Assembly (NCBI GenBank): GCA_029959865.1
Contig: JASCPE010000001.1
Span: 372,001 to 436,000, forward strand
DNA: 64,000 nucleotides
Direction of reading: 5' to 3'
Origin: Microbacteriaceae bacterium PS02070
GTDB lineage: Bacteria; Actinomycetota; Actinomycetes; Actinomycetales; Microbacteriaceae
In this document: positions 9,264 to 18,341 of the stretch, one piece after another
Position numbering within the stretch: position 1 is the stretch's first letter
Layout: the number at the start of each line of letters is the position of its first letter
Made by a program: the position numbers and the translations under genes
Notes under the pieces: generated by a model
What the model was told of the DNA's origin: nothing
Database searches by the model: none
Seen by the model: the letters and a program-made list of their open reading frames with translations, nothing else

Positions 9264-9827
9264 CTAAGAGGCCGAGCCCCAGCTCGCAGCCTTACCGACT
9301 TCCGTTGCGGGGTTACCGCTGACGATAGCTCCGGGCGCCACGGAGCGACGTACGACAGAGCCCGCGCCTACCACGGCGCCCTCGCCTACGGTCACTCCCT
9401 TGAGGACAGTCGACCGGGCGCCGATGAGAGCACGCGGGCCCAGGCTGATCGGCGCTTTGTGGCGTCGCCTTGTGCCGTCCGAGAGCTCGATCCAGTGGAA
9501 ATCGGTGTCGAGGATCTGGACGTCCCATGAAATCCGGGTGCCCTCCTCGATGACGACGCCGACCGCCGCGTTGATGACGCTGCGGTCGCCGACCTTGGAC
9601 CCCCGCCGCATTGTCAGAACGGCACCGGGGCCGACCCACATCTTCACGTGCGAGGTGAGAGTGACACCGGGTTCGAGGTCGTACTCGCCGGGCCCCGACA
9701 GGCGCACTCCTCGACCGATGCGTACACCGGGGTGCCCACGGAGCACTCCGCGCAGGTACGGAAGAAGATGACGACGCCGGGCGACAAGGGCCCGTGCAAG
9801 TCGGGGAACGCTGTGTTTCACCATCAT
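9264..9827 (-). CDS. Left-handed beta-helix (hexapeptide) acyltransferase
   Basis: This is a 187-residue protein. From about residue 35 the chain shows imperfect hexapeptide repeats of the [LIV]Gxxxx type (VRIGRG, VRLSGP, VTLTSH, VWVGPGA-like, VLKGVTVGEGAVVGAGSVV), ending with the IVSGNPA motif found near the C-terminus of NodL/WbbJ-type O-acetyltransferases. The catalytic histidine is probably in DTDFHWIE (about residue 109). It would acetylate or otherwise acylate a sugar of the island polymer. ATG 9827 overlaps the stop codon of the upstream glycosyltransferase by one base, and a TGGAGG ribosome site precedes it; GTG 9830 and ATG 9824 are alternatives. The two genes are coupled, so they probably act on the same unit. 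Confidence 0.8.
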   Translation of the reverse strand: MMVKHSVPRLARALVARRRHLLPYLRGVLRGHPGVRIGRGVRLSGPGEYDLEPGVTLTSHVKMWVGPGAVLTMRRGSKVGDRSVINAAVGVVIEEGTRISWDVQILDTDFHWIELSDGTRRRHKAPISLGPRALIGARSTVLKGVTVGEGAVVGAGSVVRRSVAPGAIVSGNPATEVGKAASWGSAS

Positions 9828-10906
9828 CACGCCTCCAGATCGTAGAGCCAGTCACGCGCAGCCGCGCGACCGTCGCGACCGGGGAGCGCTGACTGCACGT
9901 CGCTCGCCGACGTCATCGACGCGAGTGCGCGCTCTAGCGCGCCCGTCAGCTCCGATTCAACGGAATCCTCACGAACGACGAAGTGTCCCGCGTCGCGCAA
10001 CCATCCTGCAATTCCGGTCTCGTCTGTCGTGGCGATGAGGCACCCATATTGCAAACCCTCGACGATCGGCAGGCCGATCTGTTCCTTCCACAACGGGCGC
10101 CGCCGTGACGGGAGCACCGCCACTTTCGCGCGACGAAGGTGGTCAAGAATCACGTCACGTGCCGGCGAATGGACGAACTCGACCCGAGGATCCCGGTCCG
10201 CGAGCGTGGTCGCCTCCGAGACCCCCGCCCCTCGTCCAACGATCACGAGACGCGCCTCACTGTTTCGCTCCCGCAGGTCCGCCCACGCCGCCAGGACGTC
10301 GGGAAAGCCCTTTCGAGGCGAGAGATCACCAAGAAACAGCAGCACTGGCTTACGCACGCCCGACTCTTCTTCGGTCAGCGTGGCCGCTGCGGGGAGAGCT
10401 TCGATAAGCGCAGTCCGCGGGCCGGCGGCCGCGGAGAACTCAGCTCGATAGGTCTCCTCCGCGTCGCGGGTACCAAACGCCACCCGATCGAGCGAACGCC
10501 AGACGACCCTTGTCAGCGGCTTGAAGAGCTCAAACTTGACGCGGGCCTTCCAGGGCAACGCGCGGCGCAAAGACGAAACCGGGAGATTGGCGATCGCATA
10601 CGCGACGACTTGTGGGCGGGGTGAGCGAGCGAGGAAGGCTCGAACGCGCGCGAGCGCCACAAAGATCAAACTGCGAGCGGCGGCCCGCGCTACGAGAGGT
10701 TCGTTGATCTCGATCAGATCGACCTGGTGCGTCAGAGCGTGCCAGGCGGATGCAGCAAGGCCAGCGCGCACGGGACGCACGCGCGATGCGATGCTCTTGT
10801 CGAAGTCGTATCTCTTCTCCCGGAAGAGCACTGTGACGTCGTGCTCGCGGTCCACCCGCTCCAGATGCGCGGTGCGCACCACCTCGTACAGCTGAATAAC
10901 TCTCAT
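9827..10906 (-). CDS. GT4-type glycosyltransferase
   Basis: This is a protein of 359 residues. The C-terminal Rossmann domain starts with PVLLFLGDLSPRKGFPDVLAAW, the usual donor-domain opening of GT4 enzymes, followed by an RLVIVGRGAG strand and a GLPIVEGLQYGCLIATT segment containing the E-x7-E-like donor motif. ATG 10906 is preceded by GGGAGA at good spacing, so the six-residue longer form is rejected; that longer form would also start inside the hairpin at 10916-10942. It lies just downstream of the giant PKD gene and overlaps the acyltransferase start, forming a two-gene unit. Confidence 0.78.
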   Translation of the reverse strand: MRVIQLYEVVRTAHLERVDREHDVTVLFREKRYDFDKSIASRVRPVRAGLAASAWHALTHQVDLIEINEPLVARAAARSLIFVALARVRAFLARSPRPQVVAYAIANLPVSSLRRALPWKARVKFELFKPLTRVVWRSLDRVAFGTRDAEETYRAEFSAAAGPRTALIEALPAAATLTEEESGVRKPVLLFLGDLSPRKGFPDVLAAWADLRERNSEARLVIVGRGAGVSEATTLADRDPRVEFVHSPARDVILDHLRRAKVAVLPSRRRPLWKEQIGLPIVEGLQYGCLIATTDETGIAGWLRDAGHFVVREDSVESELTGALERALASMTSASDVQSALPGRDGRAAARDWLYDLEA

Positions 10907-10915
10907 ACGTCTCCC

Positions 10916-10942
10916 GAGCGGCATCGAAACCCGATGCCGCTC
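10916..10942 (-). terminator. 11-bp perfect hairpin between the giant PKD gene and the GT4 gene
   Basis: GAGCGGCATCG pairs perfectly with CGATGCCGCTC around a 5-nt loop. The hairpin lies 10 nt after the stop codon of the minus-strand PKD gene and ends 10 nt before the ATG of the next minus-strand gene. There is no U-run, so it may be a partial terminator, a 3'-end stabiliser, or an attenuator that lowers expression of the downstream glycosyltransferase. Confidence 0.55.
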
Positions 10943-10951
10943 GTCTTGAGA

Positions 10952-13900
10952 TTAGTCCTGCTCGGTGATGGTGAGGTTGTCGAACGAGACGTTGACGGTA
11001 CCGGCCGCGGAGTTGGGAACATACGCGTAGAGTCCCGCAGACCCCGCAACCTGAAGACCAGCCTGCGCGTTGGTCCGCTCGATCTGCCAGTCCGGTTCCG
11101 TCGTCCCGTCCTTCCACACCTTCGCCGAAATCGACGTCGACGCAGACACCGTCTTCGTGTCCACCACGAAGCGGTACTTCGCTCCCGGTTCGATCACGAC
11201 GCCCGTCTCCACCGCCGCGCCCACCGGAGAACTCGTCCCCCGCAACACGTGCAGTCGAGCCGTCCCGTCCGCACCGACCCGGATCCGCACCATGTACTGA
11301 TCCCCGTCGACCCGACGCGTCACCGCGCCCACATACGTCGCCTCATTCACGCTGTCCATCGAGAACGTCACGTCGAAACGAGTCGACAGCGCATCCACCA
11401 CCGGTGTATCGGCAGCAATCGTCGAGGCGCGAGGAACAGCGACCTTACCGACACCGTCAGCGACCGAGAACCGAGTAGCACCCGTCCGCAACGTCCAGTC
11501 CCCGCCCTGATCCGCCGAGCCCCAGCCCGACGCGACCTGACGGCTGAAGGTATCCGCGAACAACGGCCCCGCAACCACAGGACCCTCCTCCACAGTGACC
11601 TCCTGAGAAGACTCGTCCACTCCACCGCGATCATCCGTCACGGTCAACGAGATCGTGTACGTACCCGCCGACTCATACGTATGCGACGCCTCAACCCCCG
11701 AACCCGTCGACTCATCACCAAAGTCCCACTCATACGAAACGATCGAACCGTCACTATCCGACGAACCAGCCGCATCCACCGACACACCCAACCCATCAAC
11801 CACCGACGAGAACTCCGCCACCGGATCCACATTGGGCTGCGGCTCCACCGGGTCCCCCTCGACCGTCACTTCTTGGGTCAAAGTGTGGACGCCGCCGCGA
11901 TCGTCGGTGACTGTCAGGGACACCTCATAGGTTCCCGCCTCCTCGTACGTGTGCGTTGCCGCCACGCCCGTTGCCGTCGAGTCATCGCCGAAGTCCCATG
12001 CGTACGACACGATGTCACCATCGCTATCGGACGAACCCCCTGCATCCACCGACACAGCCAACCCATCGACCGACGAGGAGAACTCCGCCACCGGATCCAC
12101 ATTCGGCTCCGGCTCGGCCGGCACTTCCGCGTCGGGGTCGGTGATGGTGAGGTTGTCGAACGAGACGTTGACGGTACCGGCCGCGGAGTTGGGAACATAC
12201 GCGTAGAGTCCCGCAGACCCCGCAACCTGAAGACCAGCCTGCGCGTTGGTCCGCTCGATCTGCCAGTCCGGTTCCGTCGTCCCGTCCTTCCACACCTTCG
12301 CCGAAATCGACGTCGACGCAGACACCGTCTTCGTGTCCACCACGAAGCGGTACTTCGCTCCCGGTTCGATCACGACGCCCGTCTCCACCGCCGCGCCCAC
12401 CGGAGAACTCGTCCCCCGCAACACGTGCAGTCGAGCCGTCCCGTCCGCACCGACCCGGATCCGCACCATGTACTGATCCCCGTCGACCCGACGCGTCACC
12501 GCGCCCACATACGTCGCCTCATTCACGCTGTCCATCGAGAACGTCACGTCGAAACGAGTCGACAGCGCATCCACCACCGGTGTATCGGCAGCAATCGTCG
12601 AGGCGCGAGGAACAGCGACCTTACCGACACCGTCAGCGACCGAGAACCGAGTAGCACCCGTCCGCAACGTCCAGTCCCCGCCCTGATCCGCCGAGCCCCA
12701 GCCCGACGCGACCTGACGGCTGAAGGTATCCGCGAACAACGGCCCCGCAACCACAGGACCCTCCTCCACAGTGACCTCCTGAGAAGACTCGTCCACTCCA
12801 CCGCGATCATCCGTCACGGTCAACGAGATCGTGTACGTACCCGCCGACTCATACGTATGCGACGCCTCAACCCCCGAACCCGTCGACTCATCACCAAAGT
12901 CCCACTCATACGAAACGATCGAACCGTCACTATCCGACGAACCAGCCGCATCCACCGACACACCCAACCCATCAACCACCGACGAGAACTCCGCCACCGG
13001 ATCCACATTGGGAGCCACGGTGTCAACGAACTGAGTAATGCTCCCGACCGCTCCTTCGTCGTCCGTCACGGTGAGGGTGACCGCTTTCGTTCCACCCTGT
13101 TCATACGTGTGCGATGCAGTCACGCCGGTTCCGGTCGACCCGTCGCCGAAGTCCCACTCGTACGACACGATCTCGCCATCGCTGTCAGACGAACCCGCTG
13201 CATCCACCGACAGGCCGAGACCATCAACCGTCGAGGAGAACTCCGCCACGGGCTCCACGTTCGGAGCCACAACTTCGATCTCTTGGGTGAGCTCCGTCTC
13301 GGCACCGTCGTCGTCCGTCACGACGAGGGTGACCTCGTAGGTTCCTTCCGACTCGTAGGTGTGCGTCGCACTGACGCCCTCAGCAGTTTCGCCGTCACCG
13401 AAGTCCCACGCGTATTCGACGATTTCCCCGTCCGCGTCCGTCGAGCTGACGGCGTCCACCGAGAGTGTCAGACCGTTCAGGACCGACTCGAACGCCGCGA
13501 CCGGAACCTGGTTCGGGATCTCCTGGCCTGTACCGAGCAGGTAGTGAGCGGAGACCTCAGCGTCGGCGAGCACCCGACTGTAGACAGCCGTCTCGTCGAA
13601 GCTTCCGATGAGGTTGGTCGAGCTGGAGCCCCAGGTGGTGTCTCCACCGACTCGCCAATAGCCCGTGTACGGCTGCGCGCCGGTCTGAGGGTTGGACCCG
13701 GCCAACTCCCCGTCGACGTACAACTTCATGCCATCGGGGCCCTGACTGGCGGCAACGTGATGCCACTCACCGTCGTTGTAGGCATCGTCCGTCGTCACGG
13801 TGACGCTCTGGTTGGGCCAGACACCAAAGACGAGCTTGCCGTCGTCTTGCATGTAGACGTGCCGGTCGTAGCTGCTCGACGAACCCGTCTGATTGCTGCT

Positions 13901-16609
13901 GAACCCGATGACTCGTCCACCGGCGGTAGAGGATGTTTTGAACCACGTCTCCGCTGTGTAGACCGAGGGCGCCGCGTAGTTGATCGAGGTCGCCACGCTG
14001 CCGCCGTTGGTGCTGGTGCACCCGATCTGCCACCACTGGCACGTGGTTTGCGTGAACGTGAGTGCGCTCCCGGAGACGTTCTCGAGGGCACCTGCGTCGC
14101 CGCGGTTATAGGCGCCGGCGATGACGCCCGAGACCTGCTGCTCGCCGCTATCGGCGACCGTGGCGCCGGATGTCTCGTCGTAGCGCCAGTAGAAGTCCGG
14201 GTTGGAGTTGTAGACGAGCGAGCCATACTCATCCGCCGGCGGGTTCACTGCGTCGAGGGAACCTCCCGCGCGCGTATAGTGCTCACGAACCTGGCTCGTC
14301 GTCAGAGGCGTGTTGTAGACCGCAACCTCGTCGATATCTCCAGCGAACGTGGACGACGTTGGCTGTGAAGGCCAGCCGCTGATGTTGTCGCCTCCCACCC
14401 GCCAGACACCCGTGAACTGCTGCGCGGTCGTGGTGTCAGCGCGCTGCGCGACACGCTTTCCATCCACATACAGCGTCATGCCGTTAGAGCCCAAGCTCGC
14501 GACAACGTGGTGCCACTCACCGTCGTTGTAGGAGTCTGTGGAGTTGATCGTTCGGGCGGAACCGGGGTACACCCCGAACAGGATGCGCCCGCTGTTGTCC
14601 ATGTAGACATGGCGGTCGTGGCTGCTGGACTGTCCAGTGGTCGCGTTGCCATATCCGACGATCTTTCCGCCCTGAGTGGTCGTCGTCTTGATCCATGCCT
14701 CGACGGAGAACGCGTTGGGTGCCTGCGCGGCATTAGCTGCAGCGCCGAACGCACCCGCGAAGGAGGTCGCGGTGTTCGGATCAGCCTCAACCGCCCCCGT
14801 CGCACCGCGCGTTGCGGTTCCGTTCAGGGTGAGATCGTTGGACCCCGCCCAGTCGATCACCGTCGTCCCAGAGGATTCTCCGAGTCGCCAGAAGTTGACG
14901 GCTCCGTCGTCCAACACTCCGGTGGCGTACGGCGAGACCGCCTCGTCCGACACTGTCACGCTGACCCACGGCGACTTGGCTACGTTGCCGTACGGGTCGG
15001 TCGCGGTGACACGATAGCGGTGGCTGGCACCCGGCTCGAGGCCCTCGTCGTCGACGGTCTGCGTCGTCGGAGCCCAGAAATGGGCGCCGATGGTCTCTTC
15101 TGAAATCGGTGTGGACGTCTCGGAATCGCGGTAGACGCGGTAGGTCAGGGTGTAGTCATCCCTGTCCCAGTTGGTCTTGTAGCTGAGACGCACGCTGCCC
15201 TTGCTGAACGAGGTCACGGTCTGCTGCCAGTTGGTTCCCGACAGTCGCGGACCCTGCTGGTTAGGTGCGATCGAACGCTTCGCAAAGCGCACGAGCCCGT
15301 ACTGGCGCGTCCCGTTGACGCTCGGGAACTCGCCCCCGTAAATGACGTAGTCATCGTTCCCGTTGACCGCCCAGACCGCCTGACCTTGTCCCGTGAAGCT
15401 CCCAACAGTCGTCTGCGGGTACCAGTTCAACAGCTCGGGGCGCGGTGTTCCCGGGCGGTCGGCGTAGCCGTAGATGTCGGCCGTGTTGACGCCGCGAACA
15501 TCGGTCGTCCATGCGGTCGCGTGGTAAAAGCTCCACGGGTTCGTCTGCGGGAAGCCTCCGCTGTTGCCGCAATAGTGTTTGTGGCTCGCCGAGTAGGAGA
15601 TCCCGTTCGCGATCGCGATGTCGTAGGTGTCGCCGTGGCAGTCCTCGACCCACACGAGCGATCCGTCGGACCAGTTGCCCGCGAAGGAACCTTCGAGGTT
15701 TCCGCCGCCATATCCCCAGCCGACGCCGTAGAACTTGGTGCCGTCCGTGGCGAGCGCCATCACTCCGGAATTGTTGCCCGCATTGCGGACGTGGCTGTTG
15801 ACCGCGAGCGGCAGGCCGGCGCCGGTCTGAACATCCGCGCGGTAGAGGCCGTAGCCGGGGTCATCCGACCCGCCGACGGACAGGAAGTTGCCAGACAGCA
15901 TGACCTGGGTTCCCGTGGGATCGGTCACGATGCTCTGGACCTGACCCGTGTCTACGGGAATGGAGAAGGGGAGCACCTGGGTGCCTGCAGGGTTGAGCTT
16001 GGCGATGCGCATCCGCTGCTGCGACCCGACGGCGGTGAAGTATCCGCCGACGAACACACCATCCTCGGTCGCATAGACCGCCTTGCCGATGTTGTTCAGC
16101 CCTACGGTGTTCGGGAGCAGATTTCCCGTGGTGAGGTCGATGACGGCGAAGCGGGAACGATTCTGGCCATTGACCTGCGTGAACGATCCCGTCACGTACA
16201 ACTTGGTGCCGTCGGGCGAACCGACCACCTCGTTGATGCGGTTGTTGAAGGACGGTGAGAACGAGCTGATCAGCTCTCCCGTCTCCAGGTCATACGCGAC
16301 GATGTTGCCGCGTGCGCTCAGGTTCTCGCCCTTCGCGCTCCCGGCCGGGCGCACGTTCGAGAACTGTCCGGCCGCGTAGACGGTGTTGCCGACGATGGTC
16401 TGCGTCCAGACGACACCATCATCGATCTGGACGGTGGGCAGCGCGTCAGCGGAGACAGTGTCCGGCAGTGGCGCGACAGTGGTCGACTCCTCCGCCGGCG
16501 GCGCCTCTTCTGCTGCTGCCGCGAACGGCACCAAGAGCGCAGATGCAACCAAAGCGGTCGCCGTGACAACAGATACGAGGGCACGATTGCCCCATGACAG
16601 CATCGACAC
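10952..16609 (-). CDS. Giant secreted protein: beta-propeller, LamG, PKD and DTFSR modules
   Basis: This is a protein of about 1885 residues from GTG 16609, which has GGGGAA 5 nt upstream and gives a clean signal peptide ending near AAAAEE. ATG 16648 is an alternative. Order by eye: signal peptide; propeller-like region with repeated VYAAGQF/LYVTGSF strands (about 60-460); an FN3-like segment (about 465-560); two LamG-type domains, each ending MxLYVDG (about 575-770 and 810-1020); five PKD domains with the WDFGD core; and two DTFSRQVASGWG modules. There is no LPxTG or C-terminal anchor, so it is probably released or held by glycan binding. Two 875-bp blocks (PKD plus DTFSR) appear identical. 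It sits among polysaccharide genes and could scaffold or bind the polymer (inference). Confidence 0.85.
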   Translation of the reverse strand: MSMLSWGNRALVSVVTATALVASALLVPFAAAAEEAPPAEESTTVAPLPDTVSADALPTVQIDDGVVWTQTIVGNTVYAAGQFSNVRPAGSAKGENLSARGNIVAYDLETGELISSFSPSFNNRINEVVGSPDGTKLYVTGSFTQVNGQNRSRFAVIDLTTGNLLPNTVGLNNIGKAVYATEDGVFVGGYFTAVGSQQRMRIAKLNPAGTQVLPFSIPVDTGQVQSIVTDPTGTQVMLSGNFLSVGGSDDPGYGLYRADVQTGAGLPLAVNSHVRNAGNNSGVMALATDGTKFYGVGWGYGGGNLEGSFAGNWSDGSLVWVEDCHGDTYDIAIANGISYSASHKHYCGNSGGFPQTNPWSFYHATAWTTDVRGVNTADIYGYADRPGTPRPELLNWYPQTTVGSFTGQGQAVWAVNGNDDYVIYGGEFPSVNGTRQYGLVRFAKRSIAPNQQGPRLSGTNWQQTVTSFSKGSVRLSYKTNWDRDDYTLTYRVYRDSETSTPISEETIGAHFWAPTTQTVDDEGLEPGASHRYRVTATDPYGNVAKSPWVSVTVSDEAVSPYATGVLDDGAVNFWRLGESSGTTVIDWAGSNDLTLNGTATRGATGAVEADPNTATSFAGAFGAAANAAQAPNAFSVEAWIKTTTTQGGKIVGYGNATTGQSSSHDRHVYMDNSGRILFGVYPGSARTINSTDSYNDGEWHHVVASLGSNGMTLYVDGKRVAQRADTTTAQQFTGVWRVGGDNISGWPSQPTSSTFAGDIDEVAVYNTPLTTSQVREHYTRAGGSLDAVNPPADEYGSLVYNSNPDFYWRYDETSGATVADSGEQQVSGVIAGAYNRGDAGALENVSGSALTFTQTTCQWWQIGCTSTNGGSVATSINYAAPSVYTAETWFKTSSTAGGRVIGFSSNQTGSSSSYDRHVYMQDDGKLVFGVWPNQSVTVTTDDAYNDGEWHHVAASQGPDGMKLYVDGELAGSNPQTGAQPYTGYWRVGGDTTWGSSSTNLIGSFDETAVYSRVLADAEVSAHYLLGTGQEIPNQVPVAAFESVLNGLTLSVDAVSSTDADGEIVEYAWDFGDGETAEGVSATHTYESEGTYEVTLVVTDDDGAETELTQEIEVVAPNVEPVAEFSSTVDGLGLSVDAAGSSDSDGEIVSYEWDFGDGSTGTGVTASHTYEQGGTKAVTLTVTDDEGAVGSITQFVDTVAPNVDPVAEFSSVVDGLGVSVDAAGSSDSDGSIVSYEWDFGDESTGSGVEASHTYESAGTYTISLTVTDDRGGVDESSQEVTVEEGPVVAGPLFADTFSRQVASGWGSADQGGDWTLRTGATRFSVADGVGKVAVPRASTIAADTPVVDALSTRFDVTFSMDSVNEATYVGAVTRRVDGDQYMVRIRVGADGTARLHVLRGTSSPVGAAVETGVVIEPGAKYRFVVDTKTVSASTSISAKVWKDGTTEPDWQIERTNAQAGLQVAGSAGLYAYVPNSAAGTVNVSFDNLTITDPDAEVPAEPEPNVDPVAEFSSSVDGLAVSVDAGGSSDSDGDIVSYAWDFGDDSTATGVAATHTYEEAGTYEVSLTVTDDRGGVHTLTQEVTVEGDPVEPQPNVDPVAEFSSVVDGLGVSVDAAGSSDSDGSIVSYEWDFGDESTGSGVEASHTYESAGTYTISLTVTDDRGGVDESSQEVTVEEGPVVAGPLFADTFSRQVASGWGSADQGGDWTLRTGATRFSVADGVGKVAVPRASTIAADTPVVDALSTRFDVTFSMDSVNEATYVGAVTRRVDGDQYMVRIRVGADGTARLHVLRGTSSPVGAAVETGVVIEPGAKYRFVVDTKTVSASTSISAKVWKDGTTEPDWQIERTNAQAGLQVAGSAGLYAYVPNSAAGTVNVSFDNLTITEQD
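10962..11836 (-). repeat. 875-bp direct repeat, copy 1 (C-terminal PKD + DTFSR block)
   Basis: By eye this is identical to 12138-13012 at an offset of 1176 bp (exactly 392 codons). It encodes one PKD domain and one DTFSR module. The sequence diverges immediately outside both ends. Confidence 0.9.
12138..13012 (-). repeat. 875-bp direct repeat, copy 2
   Basis: Partner of 10962-11836. The 301-bp spacer between the copies (11837-12137) encodes a divergent fourth PKD domain. Recombination between the copies would delete 1176 bp in frame. Confidence 0.9.
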
Positions 16610-16688
16610 GATGATTCCCCAGATAGACGCCGCGATGAGCATGCTCATTCACGACGAACGAATGACCCTCCCCAGTGGGGTCGGCGCC

Positions 16689-16694
16689 ATCCTA
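16689..16694 (-). promoter_or_regulatory. -10-like box before the giant PKD gene
   Basis: On the minus strand this reads TAGGAT, within the 116-bp gap between 16609 and 16726. It would give a leader of about 70 nt. No clear -35 was seen. Confidence 0.3.
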
Positions 16695-16725
16695 CGACAT
16701 CGAGCAGCCGCGCGCCAAGCGGAAT

Positions 16726-17397
16726 CTATCGAACGGCCCCTTCGAAGGCCAGGATGGGCTCTGACACCGCGAGATCGACCTCGACCCGGATGTCATCGCG
16801 CACATCTTCCGGCACCTCGAACACGAAGCTGCCCTCGGTGGAAGCCTCCGGGGCAAGCTCGGTATCGAACGGCGTACCGGGAGGGTCGGAGATCGGGTTC
16901 GCGGCGACCCTGTCCGGACCGTAGGAAAGCGTCACCACCGCGGTCCGCAGATCGATCGTCTCCTCGCCGTCGTTGGCAATCTTGACGGTCACCTTGAGAG
17001 CCGGGCCGGAGATTTCGCCCGGTCCGACGCCGGTCGCTTGCACTTCTTCGATCGAGACAACGCTCAAGGTCGCCCCCGTTGAAGCGGTGACCTCCTCCTC
17101 GAGAGGGACGCTCGGCGCGGTGGTCCTCTCGGGTTCTGCGGGAGTCTCCGACTCGCCGGACGCTTGCGGACTCGGGGTCCCCTCCGGAGATTGGTCAGGT
17201 GTGGGAGAGCCGCCGCTGGTCTCGTTCGACGTGGTGGACGGAGTTGCACCGTCGGGATCATTGTCGGACGAGCCCTGCGACAGAAGGAGCGACACCGCGA
17301 CGATCACCGCAACAACGACAACGACACCAATCCCGATGATCCACCGTCGCCGGCGAACGCCGTCTGACACGCCTCGCTCAGGTCCGTTCGTCGCCAT
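16726..17397 (-). CDS. Membrane-anchored protein with DUF4352-like extracellular domain
   Basis: This is a 223-residue protein. One membrane helix follows a basic RRRRW stretch (residues about 20-40, IIGIGVVVVVAVIVAVSLLL). A Ser/Thr/Pro/Glu-rich stalk covers about 45-100, and a beta-rich domain with VKIANDGEETIDL near residue 140 looks like the immunoglobulin-like DUF4352 fold, in which conserved N-x-G and aromatic positions recur. It is oriented N-in, C-out. ATG 17397 is preferred to ATG 17400 because the GAGAGGG ribosome site is better spaced. It precedes the giant PKD gene on the same strand. The function is unknown; a stalked sensor or accessory surface protein is possible. Confidence 0.6.
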   Translation of the reverse strand: MATNGPERGVSDGVRRRRWIIGIGVVVVVAVIVAVSLLLSQGSSDNDPDGATPSTTSNETSGGSPTPDQSPEGTPSPQASGESETPAEPERTTAPSVPLEEEVTASTGATLSVVSIEEVQATGVGPGEISGPALKVTVKIANDGEETIDLRTAVVTLSYGPDRVAANPISDPPGTPFDTELAPEASTEGSFVFEVPEDVRDDIRVEVDLAVSEPILAFEGAVR

Positions 17398-17423
17398 CAT
17401 CCGCCCTCTCGATCGAGCCGGTC

Positions 17424-18341
17424 TTAGTGTCGCACGTCGCGTTCGATCTCGGCTGCCAGCCGTCGAGCCGCTCGAACCCCTCGCCAGCCCGCGCGCCAGG
17501 GAGCGAGCGAGACCGCGAACTGCTTCTTGCCCCCGCGGAGCAGAACTTCACGTGCAGACGGCACGATGCTGGCGGCCCACTTGCGGGCATCCGCCGGCGC
17601 GAGTTGCTTACGGGCGAAGAGCATCCGATTTCGAATGTTGAAGTAGTAGTACGCCTCCGACTTCGCCCGCGACCCTGCCGCGGATCCTTGCGTACCGCCC
17701 TCGTCGTGCACGGCGCGGGCAGAGGGCACGACGGCGAGGCGTGCACCGACGCGAACGACGCGTCGTGAGAAGTCCACGTCCTCCCAGTAGAGGAAATAGT
17801 CTTCATCGAATCCGCCCACACGATCCCACACCTCCCGAGGGATCCACAGGCATGCCCCCGTAAGCCATTCCCAGCGTGGTGCATCGGGGAACTGATCCCG
17901 CTTTGCGCGGCCCCGCGTGCGCCCGTCAGAAAGATAGACGTCGGCGCCATCGAACCACGTCGCGCCCGAACTCGTGACGATCCGAGGGGCGCACACCGTG
18001 TCGTGATGGGGATCCGCCCGGCGCAACGCATCGACGCAACCGGCCTCGAGGACAGCGTCGGGGTTCAGGACCACAAGATCTTCCGCTCCCGCTGCGATCG
18101 CTCGCGCGACGCCGACGTTCACACCGCCTCCGAACCCCAGATTCTCAGACGGCTCGACGACTTCCCACCCGTGCTCGGACGCGAGGGCTCGCACGGCGAG
18201 GCGCTCCTCCTCGGTTGTCGGATTATCGACCACCACCACCACGGCCGGCTGGCACGTCTGAACAGAACTGCGGAGGTTCTCCCGCAGGAGCGCGGACGAT
18301 CCGTAGTTCACCACGACCAGCGCGAGATCACGCACCCGCAT
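17424..18341 (-). CDS. GT2 glycosyltransferase, rhamnosyltransferase-like
   Basis: This is a protein of 305 residues. The GT-A core is clear: LALVVVNYGS at the N-terminus, VVVVDNPTTEE (about 33-43), NLGFGGGVNVGV (about 66-77), LVVLNPDAVLE (about 88-98, the N-P-D replacing DxD, as in WbbL-type rhamnosyltransferases) and GGFDEDYFLYWEDVDFSRR (about 176-194, with the catalytic ED). This set is characteristic of WbbL/GlfT-like enzymes. ATG 18341, GTG 18335 and ATG 18356 are in-frame starts; GTG 18335 has the best-spaced GGAGGG. It overlaps the end of the CDP-alcohol transferase gene by 14 bases, so the two are coupled. Confidence 0.85.
   Translation of the reverse strand: MRVRDLALVVVNYGSSALLRENLRSSVQTCQPAVVVVVDNPTTEEERLAVRALASEHGWEVVEPSENLGFGGGVNVGVARAIAAGAEDLVVLNPDAVLEAGCVDALRRADPHHDTVCAPRIVTSSGATWFDGADVYLSDGRTRGRAKRDQFPDAPRWEWLTGACLWIPREVWDRVGGFDEDYFLYWEDVDFSRRVVRVGARLAVVPSARAVHDEGGTQGSAAGSRAKSEAYYYFNIRNRMLFARKQLAPADARKWAASIVPSAREVLLRGGKKQFAVSLAPWRAGWRGVRAARRLAAEIERDVRH

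Noticed and set aside
10727..14368. A 1213-codon plus-strand open frame rich in His and Arg
   Set aside because: It is the antisense shadow of the minus-strand PKD gene, caused by GC-rich codon bias and the repeats; it has no fold-like motifs or ribosome site.
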